64,000 bases of DNA. Origin: Hydrogenophaga palleronii_A (GTDB lineage: Bacteria > Pseudomonadota > Gammaproteobacteria > Burkholderiales > Burkholderiaceae_C). Numbering within the stretch: position 1 is the first letter of the stretch; each line of letters begins with the position of its first letter. Where the stretch lies: positions 59,673 through 123,672 of the forward strand of contig NZ_JAVDWU010000013.1 in the NCBI RefSeq assembly GCF_031457455.1. Direction: 5' to 3'. Below are positions 32,060-40,726 of this stretch, in pieces. The notes under the pieces were generated by a model. The model had not been told where the DNA came from and did not search any database. It worked only from the letters and a program-made list of their open reading frames with translations. The translations under genes and the position numbers were made by a program.

Positions 32060-34557
32060 GGCGTGACCCGAATGCTTGGGACTGCAGGCAAAACCGCCGC
32101 GCCTGCGGCAGGCTCTGGCGACGCCGACAACACTTGAACCTTCGGCTCTGAACCAGCCTTGAGCGTTTTGAATGTCACCAGCACCAGACTGCCCGTGCCG
32201 TTGATACCCGGGTCCACTCCACCGCTGCCCTGTCGAACCATGGATGTAAACACCTTCCCCTGCGCCGGGTCTACCCTGTGGCTGAAGCTTGTCTTCGCGC
32301 CCCCCTGCTTGAAGTAGTCCCCTTCCTTGACGCTCACCACCTGCAGAAGGGAGGGTTCATAGGCCAGCAGGAGAGGCATGCCCCGAACAGGCGCCTGACT
32401 GGTCATCTGGAGCACCATGCTGAACTGCTCGCCCACGCGAACTTGGCCTGGCGCCTGCCAACTCAGTTTCGGGCCCGCGACGGGTGCAACGGATGCGGTG
32501 GTGTCTGGTGAGGCCGCAGGCCTGGATTGAGGAACAGCAGGCGGCGCATCCACCGCAGGCGTCGCAGCGGGACTCGCTGCGGGCTGCTGAGTGCTGCCGG
32601 CTTGCGGGGTGGGCGTGACCGTCGATGTCTCTGGGTGGGTGGGTGCCTTGGTCAGATCACGCGCGGGGACTGGCTCGGTCGTTTTGGATGCTTGCGCAGC
32701 CGCAGGGGGTGGTGATGCGGCGCGATCAGCCTCGCCTTTGTCGATCGCATTCAGTCGAATCGCCCTGGCTCCAGCGCTGGCTTCGGTGCCACTCTCAAAC
32801 TGTGCGTCCAGCAGGTCCGGTCGCCGAATCGAACGAACCACACGCGGCGTGATGGAAAGCAGAATCTCACTTCTCTGCGTGTCGTCCTTCTTGCTGCCGA
32901 ACAGGCGCCCAGCGATGGGCAACTCGCCAAGTCCCGGCACCTTGTTGGCCGAGCTTCGGTCCTCGTCGCTGATCAAGCCGGCAAGCACTTGCGTCTCTCC
33001 GTCCTTGAGCCGAAGCACCGTGTTGGCCCCTCGAGTGCCGATTTGGTAAGAAAGTGAACCGCCAGGGCTGGTGATCTCACGCACGAGGTTGGAGACTTCC
33101 AGGCTGACCTTGATCGCCACTTCGCTGTCCAGGTGGATGGTGGGCTCCACCTCCAGCTTCAAACCCACATCGACGTAACTGACCGATTCGGACGCAAAGC
33201 CCGTCGTTGTCGAAGTGGTCGTGATGATAGGCACACGATCGCCCACCTGCACCTTGGCCTTTTCCTTGTTGCGCACCCGGATTCGTGGGTTGGCCAGGAT
33301 GCGGCCATCCTGATCCTCCTTGCGGGCATTGACCAAGCCTCTGCCCACACCCACCTCAATGGTAGATGGCCGGATTCTTGCCAAGTCTGTCAATCGCAAT
33401 GGCAGATCATCCACCAACACGGGCGTCAGAGAAAACTGACTCGGCCATTGCACCCCCAGCTCCAGCAGACGGGAACGCTTGACCTCCAGGATTTCCACAT
33501 CCAGGACGACTTCCGGGTCGGTCATGTCCTGCAAGGCCACGATCCGTTCGGCCAACCGAATCGCCTCAGGCGTGTCCCGCATGATGATGATCCCCAGCCG
33601 CTCGTCCACCACCATGTCCTTGGTCTTGACAATGGTCTTGATCGAGTTGGACACAGCCTTGACATCTGCATTCGTGAGATAGAAAGACCGCACCGACAGC
33701 GCCTGGTAGTCCTTGAGTTTCTGCGGCGTATTGGGATAGATCAGAACCGTGTTTTCATTGAGCACGTTCATCTCAAGCTGGTTGGTCAGAAGCACCATGC
33801 GAACCGCATCTTCAACCGAGGTGTTCTTGGCAATAATCGTCACCTTGATGTCAGGGCGAATGTCCCGGTCGTAGAAAAAGTTCAAACCTGAAACCTTGGC
33901 CACCACGTCCAGAACATTTCGCAAGGGTGCATCTCGAAATTCCAGCGATATGGGCTTTCGAAACGCATCCGCCAGTGCACTCTCGGGAGGTGCTGACTTT
34001 GCACGCTGTTCATCGATCCGCGCCTTCAATGCCAGCGCATCTTTTTGTGCCGGGTTGGCAGCAAGCACCACCCTCAGTTTCTCCAGCGCATCCGCCAGGG
34101 AGTCTGCTGAACCTTGGCGAAACAGCAACTCCGCTTCCTGCACCGCCTGCCGATGCTGCCGCTCCTTGACCAAGGTCTCCAGACCCTGACGGATGCGGTC
34201 ATTTCGAGGATCGAGATCCTGCGCCCGGCGCAACAGCTTTTCGCCGTCACTGATCTGCCCGGTGCGCACCGCGCTGTCGGCCGCATCGATCAAGCGGTTG
34301 ATCGCCGAGTAGCGGCTGTTGGCCAAGTGGATTCGGTACTCAGCATTCTTCGGATCCAGTTGAACGGCCTCTTCGAGTTTGTTCAAGCCCTCCTCGATCC
34401 GCCCCTCGGAGACCAAGGCTTTGCCCTCCTTGAACGAAGCCGTGCCAGCACAGGCGCTGAGCACCAGCGTCGCAGCGAGAAGCAAGCATCTGCCCGTCCA
34501 TCGTGAGTTGACGCGGCGGCATGCGCTCACAGAAAAAATTGCATTCATTCGAAACAT
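32056..34557 (-). CDS. GspD/PilQ-type secretin lipoprotein with TPR and C-terminal cohesin-like domain
   Basis: 833 residues from ATG 34557; a TTG at 34569 overlapping the upstream stop is possible. Lipobox LVLSAC with Cys36. Residues about 40-170 are TPR-like helices (KEGKALVSEGRIEEGLNKLE, then LRRAQDLDPRNDR). Secretin N-domains follow (ISLEFRDAPLRNVLDVVAK), and then the secretin core with VPIITTTSTTTGF, VDVGLKLEVEP, and the signature VPGLGELPIAGRLFGSKK. After a Pro/Ala/Thr-rich linker the last roughly 140 residues look like a cohesin (VRVGEQFSMVLQ, LAYEPSLLQVVSVKEGD, INGTGSLVLVTFK). Forms the outer-membrane channel. The cohesin-like end could dock a cargo or a partner. The fusion is unusual for classical GspD. 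Confidence 0.85.
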   Translation of the reverse strand: MFRMNAIFSVSACRRVNSRWTGRCLLLAATLVLSACAGTASFKEGKALVSEGRIEEGLNKLEEAVQLDPKNAEYRIHLANSRYSAINRLIDAADSAVRTGQISDGEKLLRRAQDLDPRNDRIRQGLETLVKERQHRQAVQEAELLFRQGSADSLADALEKLRVVLAANPAQKDALALKARIDEQRAKSAPPESALADAFRKPISLEFRDAPLRNVLDVVAKVSGLNFFYDRDIRPDIKVTIIAKNTSVEDAVRMVLLTNQLEMNVLNENTVLIYPNTPQKLKDYQALSVRSFYLTNADVKAVSNSIKTIVKTKDMVVDERLGIIIMRDTPEAIRLAERIVALQDMTDPEVVLDVEILEVKRSRLLELGVQWPSQFSLTPVLVDDLPLRLTDLARIRPSTIEVGVGRGLVNARKEDQDGRILANPRIRVRNKEKAKVQVGDRVPIITTTSTTTGFASESVSYVDVGLKLEVEPTIHLDSEVAIKVSLEVSNLVREITSPGGSLSYQIGTRGANTVLRLKDGETQVLAGLISDEDRSSANKVPGLGELPIAGRLFGSKKDDTQRSEILLSITPRVVRSIRRPDLLDAQFESGTEASAGARAIRLNAIDKGEADRAASPPPAAAQASKTTEPVPARDLTKAPTHPETSTVTPTPQAGSTQQPAASPAATPAVDAPPAVPQSRPAASPDTTASVAPVAGPKLSWQAPGQVRVGEQFSMVLQMTSQAPVRGMPLLLAYEPSLLQVVSVKEGDYFKQGGAKTSFSHRVDPAQGKVFTSMVRQGSGGVDPGINGTGSLVLVTFKTLKAGSEPKVQVLSASPEPAAGAAVLPAVPSIRVTP

Positions 34558-34565
34558 CTCTGACT

Positions 34566-35099
34566 TCAAGGCTGGCGAGCCAACTCCAGGGTTTGCAAAA
34601 CGTCCATCGGCAGGTAGCGCAGCAGCAGACGATCGCTTTCGACACTCTCAACCTTGTACTGTTCGAGCAAGGTATCGCCGACGCGAGCGACAAAACTCTG
34701 ATCGGCGTATTGCAAGAAGTACGCGCGCTTCCCGCCCTCTTCCATACTGCCCATGATGCTGAACGGAACAGGGGGCGCAGAAGGTGCTGGCGGCTCTGGG
34801 GCCACTTCCGGTGCGACGGCCTTGATCGGCGCGACTGGTCGAGCGGGTTTCGTCCAGGGCGGAGCGGCAAACAGATCGCTGAGGGCATCGGCGTCATCTT
34901 CATCGCGGCGCGATCGGATCGAAAGCACCTGCGGGTTTTGAGAGTCCGATACCGAAACGCGTGCCCCGACTTGCGGCTCCGGCGCTCTGCGAGCAGGGAC
35001 GAGGGCCACACCCTCTTCAGATGCGGGCTCAGGAGCGAACCACGCAGCCGTCAGCGTGGCCAGCAATGCCAACAGCAGAATCCAGCGCGTGCGACTCAT
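34566..35099 (-). CDS. PilP/GspC-like inner-membrane connector protein
   Basis: 177 residues from ATG 35099, overlapping the PilO-like stop as ATGA. One N-terminal membrane segment (WILLLALLATLTAAW), a Pro/Ala-rich periplasmic linker (PARPVAPIKAVAPEVAPEPP), then a small beta domain: FSIMGSMEEGGKRAYFLQYA, SFVARVGDTLLEQYKVESVE. This matches the homology-region domain of PilP/GspC, which links the inner-membrane platform to the secretin N-domains. Its place between the PilO-like and secretin genes matches the pilMNOPQ order. It is short for GspC and has no PDZ domain. Confidence 0.65.
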   Translation of the reverse strand: MSRTRWILLLALLATLTAAWFAPEPASEEGVALVPARRAPEPQVGARVSVSDSQNPQVLSIRSRRDEDDADALSDLFAAPPWTKPARPVAPIKAVAPEVAPEPPAPSAPPVPFSIMGSMEEGGKRAYFLQYADQSFVARVGDTLLEQYKVESVESDRLLLRYLPMDVLQTLELARQP

Positions 35100-35779
35100 G
35101 GACGCCCCTTCGGATCAGCAGCCTGCGCAGACACATTGCGGTGCGCACCAGGGAGCTCGCTCAACAGCACCCAGATGAGTTGCGCTTCGATCACACCCTG
35201 ATCGTCCACATTCCTTTTGAAGCGGATGCCATCCAAGGCCAACTGGGGCTGCGTCAGCAACGCCGCCTTCACAAAGCCATGTATCGCTTGCGTGGGACCC
35301 TTGACAGGCAGATTCATGCGGAACCGAAGAAACCGTCCGCTGGCATCCGCCTGTGACACGTAGTCGCCTTGCTCCAGCACCAGCCCATGATCTTCAGCCA
35401 GCCGAAGCAGATCGCGAATGGCCTGGGCGATCGCATCATGTGCCAGCAAGTGGTCGTCAAATGCTTGCATGCGAGCACGCGCAGCATGGGCTCCATCGAG
35501 TTCCACAGGCTTTGACGCGCGATCCGACGCAAGCACAGGAGACCGGGTGGTGGTCAGCTCCGCCAGACTCCGCTGCAAATGGATCAAGCTTGCACGCTGC
35601 CATGCCAGATATCCACCGGCTGACAGCAACAACAAGATCAACAGCAGGTTGATCCATCCCATGCGACCCCAGCGTCCAGTGAAACCTCGGCCGTACCGCC
35701 GCAGCTCCCACCAGATCTGGCGAACGCCGCCTGATCGGGTCACACCTTCCCAGGCATGCGCTGGCTTCAGTCGTTCCAC
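35096..35779 (-). CDS. PilO/GspM-like assembly platform protein
   Basis: 227 residues from a GTG at 35779, 10 bases inside the end of the upstream gene; an internal ATG at MGWINLLLILLLLS is an alternative. One membrane span (INLLLILLLLSAGGYLAW), a coiled-coil (SLIHLQRSLAELTTTRSP), then an alpha-beta domain (YVSQADASGRFLRFRMNLPV, TQAIHGFVKAALLTQPQL) of the PilO/GspM ferredoxin-like type. Such proteins form the inner-membrane scaffold with PilM/PilN. Order and overlap with neighbours support this role. Confidence 0.7.
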   Translation of the reverse strand: MERLKPAHAWEGVTRSGGVRQIWWELRRYGRGFTGRWGRMGWINLLLILLLLSAGGYLAWQRASLIHLQRSLAELTTTRSPVLASDRASKPVELDGAHAARARMQAFDDHLLAHDAIAQAIRDLLRLAEDHGLVLEQGDYVSQADASGRFLRFRMNLPVKGPTQAIHGFVKAALLTQPQLALDGIRFKRNVDDQGVIEAQLIWVLLSELPGAHRNVSAQAADPKGRP

Positions 35780-37239
35780 GTGGCCTCCACGGTGAAGCGC
35801 AACAGCTTCTGCTGCGGCCCATCCACCCACTCATGCCTGCGCAGATAAGCCCCAGTGAAGGGCTTGCGATCTGCCACAAAGGCCACATACCGCGTCATGT
35901 CGGCACTGTGGGGCGCCTGCGCCACAATGCGCACGCTCGAAGCACCTCCACTGGCCGAGCTTGAGCTTTGCCCCACACTGTCCACACTCAATACCGCCAC
36001 CATCAAGTCTCTCGGTGGCTCCAGCGAGCGCAACAAGGCGTGCACCGGCAGGTTGAGCTGACGAATTGCGTGATTGATGGCCGGCACACGCTGCAGTTCC
36101 TGTTTTGTCAACGGCGGCGCATCCGTGTGCTGGGGTGGCGGGCTGCGGTATTGGGCGATGGCGCTGGACAGTGCACGCTCTGCACGGATGTTTTTCCCTA
36201 CCTGCCAAGTCACCAGCGTCAGCGCAAGAATGCCAATCAAGGCCATCGGCACCAACACGCGCTTCCTGGCCTTGTGGTCACACACCGCATCCAGGGCATG
36301 GTGTTGAGACCGTCCACTCAAGGCAACCAAGACTTCGCCCAGCGTTCCCAGTTTCTCATCGTCAACAGCACCTGCCCCACCTTCTGCTCGCACAAATGGT
36401 GCCGGAAGTTCGCTTGCCATCGGTGCTTCGGACGTGATGTTCACAACCGGCACCGAGTTCACTGAGGACCACACAGGCGAGCGCAGCACCTGTCTGCGCC
36501 AGCAGGCCGCCAAACCATCTTTCAACGGTGCAACAGCGACCGTCCTTGAACCTCCGTGTACCCCGGATTGCCACGTCAGCGGCAAGACATGCCGCTCCGT
36601 CATGCCTCGTTTGCGTGTCTTTGTGCCCGGGGCGCCCAAGAGCACCAGCGCATCGTTCCGTAGCAGGGCCAGAACAGGTGACGCCGAACGCGAAAAACTG
36701 GCGGCCCAGACCGCCAGCGATGCGCTCCTGACCGAAGACAGGCGGAGAGACCATGCGTGGGCGCGCTCTTTGACCCACGTCAGAATTTCTGCCGGGTACA
36801 CAAGCGCCAGGCGTGGTTGTCCATAGGGCATGTCGTCCAGTCGAAGTAGATCCGACGGATCCAACTCATGGCCTTGCGCCTTCAGTTGCGCGCGGACTTG
36901 AAGCCCGGCTTCATCTTCGCGCACCAGCGCATCGCTCCAGAGTATCGCGCCCACGGACACCCAAGCGTCATCCAGCCAAATGTGAAGTCCAGCGGTCGAT
37001 GAAGACAGCCCCTCAAATGGGTTCGCTGGCACGCTAGAGGCCAGCTGCATCAGCGCGTCCAGCGACACACGACCTCGGGCCGGATCATCAGGAATTTCAA
37101 CAGACCCCAGTGGCACCCATTGCGCAGCCCCGCCTTTGGCAGCCACCACACCCCAGGCGATGGCCTGACTGCGAACAATCAACCAGAATGCCTGCACTTG
37201 ACCAGCGGCCAAATCGATATTCACCTCAGCCTGCGACAC
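35767..37239 (-). CDS. PilM/PilN-like (GspL-type) fused assembly protein
   Basis: 490 residues from a GTG at 37239 that lies inside the last codons of gspE; a GTG at 37224 is possible. The first roughly 330 residues are cytoplasmic with few recognised motifs (VSVGAILWSDALVREDEAGL, RLALVYPAEILTWVKERAHA) and resemble a diverged actin-like PilM/GspL domain. A membrane span follows (VLVPMALIGILALTLVTWQV), then a periplasmic PilN-like part (LNLPVHALLRSLEPPRDLMV and RIVAQAPHSADMTRYVAFVA). This cytoplasmic-TM-periplasmic layout is that of GspL, which combines PilM and PilN. It probably couples the ATPase to the envelope. Confidence 0.68.
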   Translation of the reverse strand: MSQAEVNIDLAAGQVQAFWLIVRSQAIAWGVVAAKGGAAQWVPLGSVEIPDDPARGRVSLDALMQLASSVPANPFEGLSSSTAGLHIWLDDAWVSVGAILWSDALVREDEAGLQVRAQLKAQGHELDPSDLLRLDDMPYGQPRLALVYPAEILTWVKERAHAWSLRLSSVRSASLAVWAASFSRSASPVLALLRNDALVLLGAPGTKTRKRGMTERHVLPLTWQSGVHGGSRTVAVAPLKDGLAACWRRQVLRSPVWSSVNSVPVVNITSEAPMASELPAPFVRAEGGAGAVDDEKLGTLGEVLVALSGRSQHHALDAVCDHKARKRVLVPMALIGILALTLVTWQVGKNIRAERALSSAIAQYRSPPPQHTDAPPLTKQELQRVPAINHAIRQLNLPVHALLRSLEPPRDLMVAVLSVDSVGQSSSSASGGASSVRIVAQAPHSADMTRYVAFVADRKPFTGAYLRRHEWVDGPQQKLLRFTVEATWND

Positions 37240-38932
37240 GCAGCACCTCTTCCAATGTCGTCTCGCCGTTGGCTACCCAGTCAAGCGCCGTGTCCAGCAA
37301 AGGCCGCAAGCCGCTTTGCGCGGCATGGCTTTTGAGCACAGAGATGGGCGCCCGCTGCGCAATCTGTTCGCGCAAGGCATCGTTCAGGATCAGCACCTCT
37401 GCCGCAGCCTTTCTGCCCTTGTAGCCAACCCCTCTGCAATGACCGCAGCCCTTGCCGGTCTTGAAAGTCCAGCCTTGCACTTGCTGCCTCGTCAGCCCGG
37501 CAGCGGCCAGTGTTTCATCGCTGACGGGCTCGTCGACCGCGCAATGGCTGCAGTTCATTCTCAGCAGCCGCTGCGCGACGATGCCATTGAGTGCCGAAGC
37601 GAAGCTGTAAGGGTCAACGCCCATGTGCAGAAAGCGTCCTAGCACGTCAAACACGCTGTTGGCGTGCACGGTGGTAAACACCAGGTGCCCGGTCAGTGCG
37701 GCCTGAACGGCAATCTGTGCGGTTTCATCGTCGCGAATCTCACCCACCATGATCTTGTCCGGGTCGTGGCGCAGAATGGAACGCAGACCACGGGCAAAGG
37801 TCAGGCCCTTTTTCTCATTGACCGGAATCTGCAACACCCTGGGCAGGCGATACTCCACAGGGTCTTCAATCGTGACGATCTTCTCCCTGCCGCTGTGAAT
37901 CTCGGTGATGGCCGCGTACAGCGTGGTGGTCTTGCCCGATCCAGTGGGCCCGGTCACCAGCAGCATGCCGTGGGGTTTGGCCGCCAGGCGACGGATTGCC
38001 GTCATGGCGCCAGCGTCCAGCCCCAGGTTGTCCAGTCGCAGGGCCTTGGCCTCTTCCGTCAAGGATTGGCGATCCAGCAACCGAAGCACCGCATCTTCGC
38101 CAAAGATGTTGGGCATCACCGACACCCGAAAGTCGATCTCGCGCCCTGCGACACGCACCTTGAACCGGCCATCCTGCGGAATGCGGCGTTCAGCGATGTC
38201 CAGCTCGGCCATCACCTTGATGCGGGAGATCACCTGTTCCGCCATCTCCTGGCCCATGACTTGTGTGATCGGCACCAGCACGCCATCGATCCGGTACTGC
38301 ACATGCAGGCAACCCGCGTCACACTCCAGGTGGATATCGCTGGCCTGGAGCTTCAGCGCGTCGTAGATGGTCGAGTTCACCAGGCGCACCACCGGACTGG
38401 TCTCGTCACTGATGGACATCAGCGAGATGTTGGCCGCCACCTCTTCGTCGGGGTGAAGATCCACTTGCGGCTCGAACCCATCCATGGCCCGCAAGCGCTG
38501 TTCCATCCGGGCCATGCAGGCCTTCAGGTCATCCGGATGCGCCAGCACAGGCTGGCAGCTTCCCATGAAACCCTGGGCTCGCATCAAGGCCCACGCTTCT
38601 GTCGCCCCATCAAAGGGATCGCCCATGACCAGCATGCCCTCCCCAGATGGACCCTGGATCAGCAGCACCTCTCTCTGCTGACAGTCGGTGAAGGAAATGG
38701 CGTCAAAGTTGGCCTGTACCTCCTGCAGGTCCACCATGGAGAGCACGGGGTAGCCAAACATCGCCCCCAGCACCGCCATCAGTTGCGCGGCCTCCCAGCC
38801 GGTGACCCCTTGCAGTGCCTGCACCATGGAAACATCTTGGGTGGCACACGCAGCTCGTGCCTGCGCCAGCACCTGCGGCGACAGGGCGTCTTCGCTGACG
38901 GCTCTCTGCTCGGCCATGTCCAGGGCGCTCAT
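37226..38932 (-). CDS. gspE: Type II secretion/type IV pilus assembly ATPase (GspE/PilB)
   Basis: 568 residues from ATG 38932, overlapping the GspF stop as ATGA. An N-terminal GSPII_E-like domain is followed by the ATPase core: SDIHLECDAGCLHVQYRIDG (Asp box), Walker A GPTGSGKTTTLYA at residues 328-340, DPVEYRLPRVLQIPVNEK, the Walker B/HIS region LRSILRHDPDKIMVGEIRD and FTTVHANSVFDVLGRF. A tetracysteine zinc site is present as CSHC and CGHC about 35 residues apart. It powers pseudopilus extension from the cytoplasm. All catalytic residues look intact. Confidence 0.93.
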   Translation of the reverse strand: MSALDMAEQRAVSEDALSPQVLAQARAACATQDVSMVQALQGVTGWEAAQLMAVLGAMFGYPVLSMVDLQEVQANFDAISFTDCQQREVLLIQGPSGEGMLVMGDPFDGATEAWALMRAQGFMGSCQPVLAHPDDLKACMARMEQRLRAMDGFEPQVDLHPDEEVAANISLMSISDETSPVVRLVNSTIYDALKLQASDIHLECDAGCLHVQYRIDGVLVPITQVMGQEMAEQVISRIKVMAELDIAERRIPQDGRFKVRVAGREIDFRVSVMPNIFGEDAVLRLLDRQSLTEEAKALRLDNLGLDAGAMTAIRRLAAKPHGMLLVTGPTGSGKTTTLYAAITEIHSGREKIVTIEDPVEYRLPRVLQIPVNEKKGLTFARGLRSILRHDPDKIMVGEIRDDETAQIAVQAALTGHLVFTTVHANSVFDVLGRFLHMGVDPYSFASALNGIVAQRLLRMNCSHCAVDEPVSDETLAAAGLTRQQVQGWTFKTGKGCGHCRGVGYKGRKAAAEVLILNDALREQIAQRAPISVLKSHAAQSGLRPLLDTALDWVANGETTLEEVLRVAG

Positions 38933-40203
38933 TGCAAACTCCCGGCCAAGTCAAAAATGGGCAAATACATCAACACCACCACCACACCAATCACCACACC
39001 AATCACGGTCATCAGAACGGGTTCGAGCAGCCGGGAGGTCCAGTCCACCCAGCGCGCAAAGTCATCGTCCACAAACTGGGCCGTGCGCTCCAGCATCTCG
39101 GCCATCTGCCCTGATCGCTCCCCCACCCGTATCAAGGACTCGGCAACCGGATTGGCCAGCGACGCCGCAATCAATGCCACAGACAAACTTTGGCCCTGCT
39201 CCACCGCCAAACGGCACTGTGTGAGTCGCGACTGCTGCGCGCGGCTCAAGAGCCCCGTCACCATGCCCATGGCGCGATGCAGCGAAATGCCTGCCGCGAG
39301 CAGCAGACTCACAGCGCGGTAAAAGCGGGCCAGCCGGAACTCATCCGCGCGGTGCGCGAAGAACGGCAACCTCAGTACCTGGTCCAGCAGCCACTGCCTG
39401 CCCAAGGGACGCAGCACGAGCATGCCCAGCGTGCCCACCACGGCGAACAATCCGGCAAGGGCGATCTGCCAATGGTGGTAAATGGCTCGTCCGAAGCCCA
39501 GCAAGGCGGCCGACATCCAGGGCAGATCCCGCCCGGACGACTCGTACACCACCGCAAAGCGTGGCACCACATAACCCAGAAGAAACAGCGTCACAAAGCC
39601 GCCCACCACCAGCAGCATGGCCGGGTAGATGGCCGCTGAAATCAGCTTTTTTCGGATGGTCTCGAACTGGGTCTGGTAGGCGATGTATCTGGCCAGGGCC
39701 TGAGGCAGATCGCCGGTTCGTTCAGACGCTCGCACCGTGGCCACGTACACCTGCGGAAAATGCTGCGGCATCAACTCCAGCACGTCCGAGAAGCTGCGCC
39801 CTTCCCGCAGTGCCTGCAACAGATCACTCAACACCCTGCGCGCCGCCTCCTGCCGCTCCTTGGCCAGCAGGGTCTCCAGCGCTTCGGTGAGGTTCAGGCC
39901 CGCATCCAGCAAGGCCAGCAACTCCTGGCTGAACAACTGCAGGGCAAAGCGCTCACGGCCCAGGGGTGCCTCACGGGCGCCGGCTGTCGCACCGGATTCC
40001 AGTGCCAACACCCTAAACCCGCGCGCGACCAGCTTGCGCACCACCTCGGCTTCCGACAGCCCGCGCCATTCGGATGTCTGCAAGGAGCCGTCGGGTGCCT
40101 GCACCTTGGCGCGCACAAGTGTCTGGGCCGTGGCTGCGCGCGCACTGCCATTGACAGTGCCCTGCGTGCCGGGCGGCACCGGTGCATGCGTCGCGGTCGT
40201 CAT
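38929..40203 (-). CDS. gspF: Type II secretion inner-membrane platform protein (GspF/PilC)
   Basis: 424 residues from ATG 40203; longer frames upstream overlap the GspG gene in the wrong frame. Two T2SSF domains: FALQLFSQELLALLDAGLNL with EALETLLAKERQEAARR, and the second with RLARFYRAVSLLLAAGISLH. Transmembrane spans are YPAMLLVVGGFVTLFLLGYV, the region around IALAGLFAVVGTLGMLVL, and the C-terminal VLMTVIGVVIGVVVVLMYLP. The N-terminus carries the usual basic segment (GRGLSEAEVVRKLVARGFRV-like). It is the rotary or static platform of the machine. It is 19 bases from gspG and overlaps gspE. Confidence 0.92.
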   Translation of the reverse strand: MTTATHAPVPPGTQGTVNGSARAATAQTLVRAKVQAPDGSLQTSEWRGLSEAEVVRKLVARGFRVLALESGATAGAREAPLGRERFALQLFSQELLALLDAGLNLTEALETLLAKERQEAARRVLSDLLQALREGRSFSDVLELMPQHFPQVYVATVRASERTGDLPQALARYIAYQTQFETIRKKLISAAIYPAMLLVVGGFVTLFLLGYVVPRFAVVYESSGRDLPWMSAALLGFGRAIYHHWQIALAGLFAVVGTLGMLVLRPLGRQWLLDQVLRLPFFAHRADEFRLARFYRAVSLLLAAGISLHRAMGMVTGLLSRAQQSRLTQCRLAVEQGQSLSVALIAASLANPVAESLIRVGERSGQMAEMLERTAQFVDDDFARWVDWTSRLLEPVLMTVIGVVIGVVVVLMYLPIFDLAGSLQ

Positions 40204-40222
40204 TGGAGAGTGCTGTTGCCGT

Positions 40223-40726
40223 TCACCGGTAGCTGATGTCGGCGGCGTCCCCGTCGCCGCCCACCTGGCCGTCCTTGCCCATCGAAGACAGATCGAAGTC
40301 GTCGCTTTGGCCTGGCGAGCGGTACACGTAAGGCCTGCCCCATGGATCCAGGGGCACAGCCTTCTGCAGATACGGCCCCGTCCATTTCGCTTCATCGGGT
40401 GGTTGAACCATCAGCGCGTTCAGCCCCTGTTCGGTCGTCGGGTAGCGCCCCGTGTCCAGGCGGTAGGCGTCCAGCGCCTTGCCCAAGCCTTCGATCTGCG
40501 CCTTGGCGGCACCTCGCTCTGATTTGCCCACCTGAGAAAAGTACCGGGGCCCCACATAGGCTGCCAGCAGGCCGATGATGACGATCACCACCAGCAACTC
40601 AAGCAGGGTGAAGCCGCGATCTGTGCAGGCGCGTGCCCGTGGGGCGCGAAGGGGCATGGCCCCATCAAGCGGATTGAACATGGCAAGAGAGCGTGATTGG
40701 CCAGCGGTGCGGTGTGTCTGGGTCAT
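40223..40726 (-). CDS. gspG: Major pseudopilin GspG
   Basis: 167 residues from ATG 40726, which overlaps the stop of the FN3-like surface protein gene as ATGA; internal ATGs at 40681 and beyond would shorten the leader. The motif DRGFTLLELLVVIVIIGLLA has the Gly/Phe cleavage site and Glu5. The head has the classical GspG signature: ALDAYRLDTGRYPTTEQGLN, YLQKAVPLDPWGRPYVYRSP and the calcium-site-like DDFDLSSMGKDGQVGGDGDA. It is the clearest T2SS major pseudopilin in the locus. Coupling its translation to a large cargo-like protein is unusual. Confidence 0.92.
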   Translation of the reverse strand: MTQTHRTAGQSRSLAMFNPLDGAMPLRAPRARACTDRGFTLLELLVVIVIIGLLAAYVGPRYFSQVGKSERGAAKAQIEGLGKALDAYRLDTGRYPTTEQGLNALMVQPPDEAKWTGPYLQKAVPLDPWGRPYVYRSPGQSDDFDLSSMGKDGQVGGDGDAADISYR

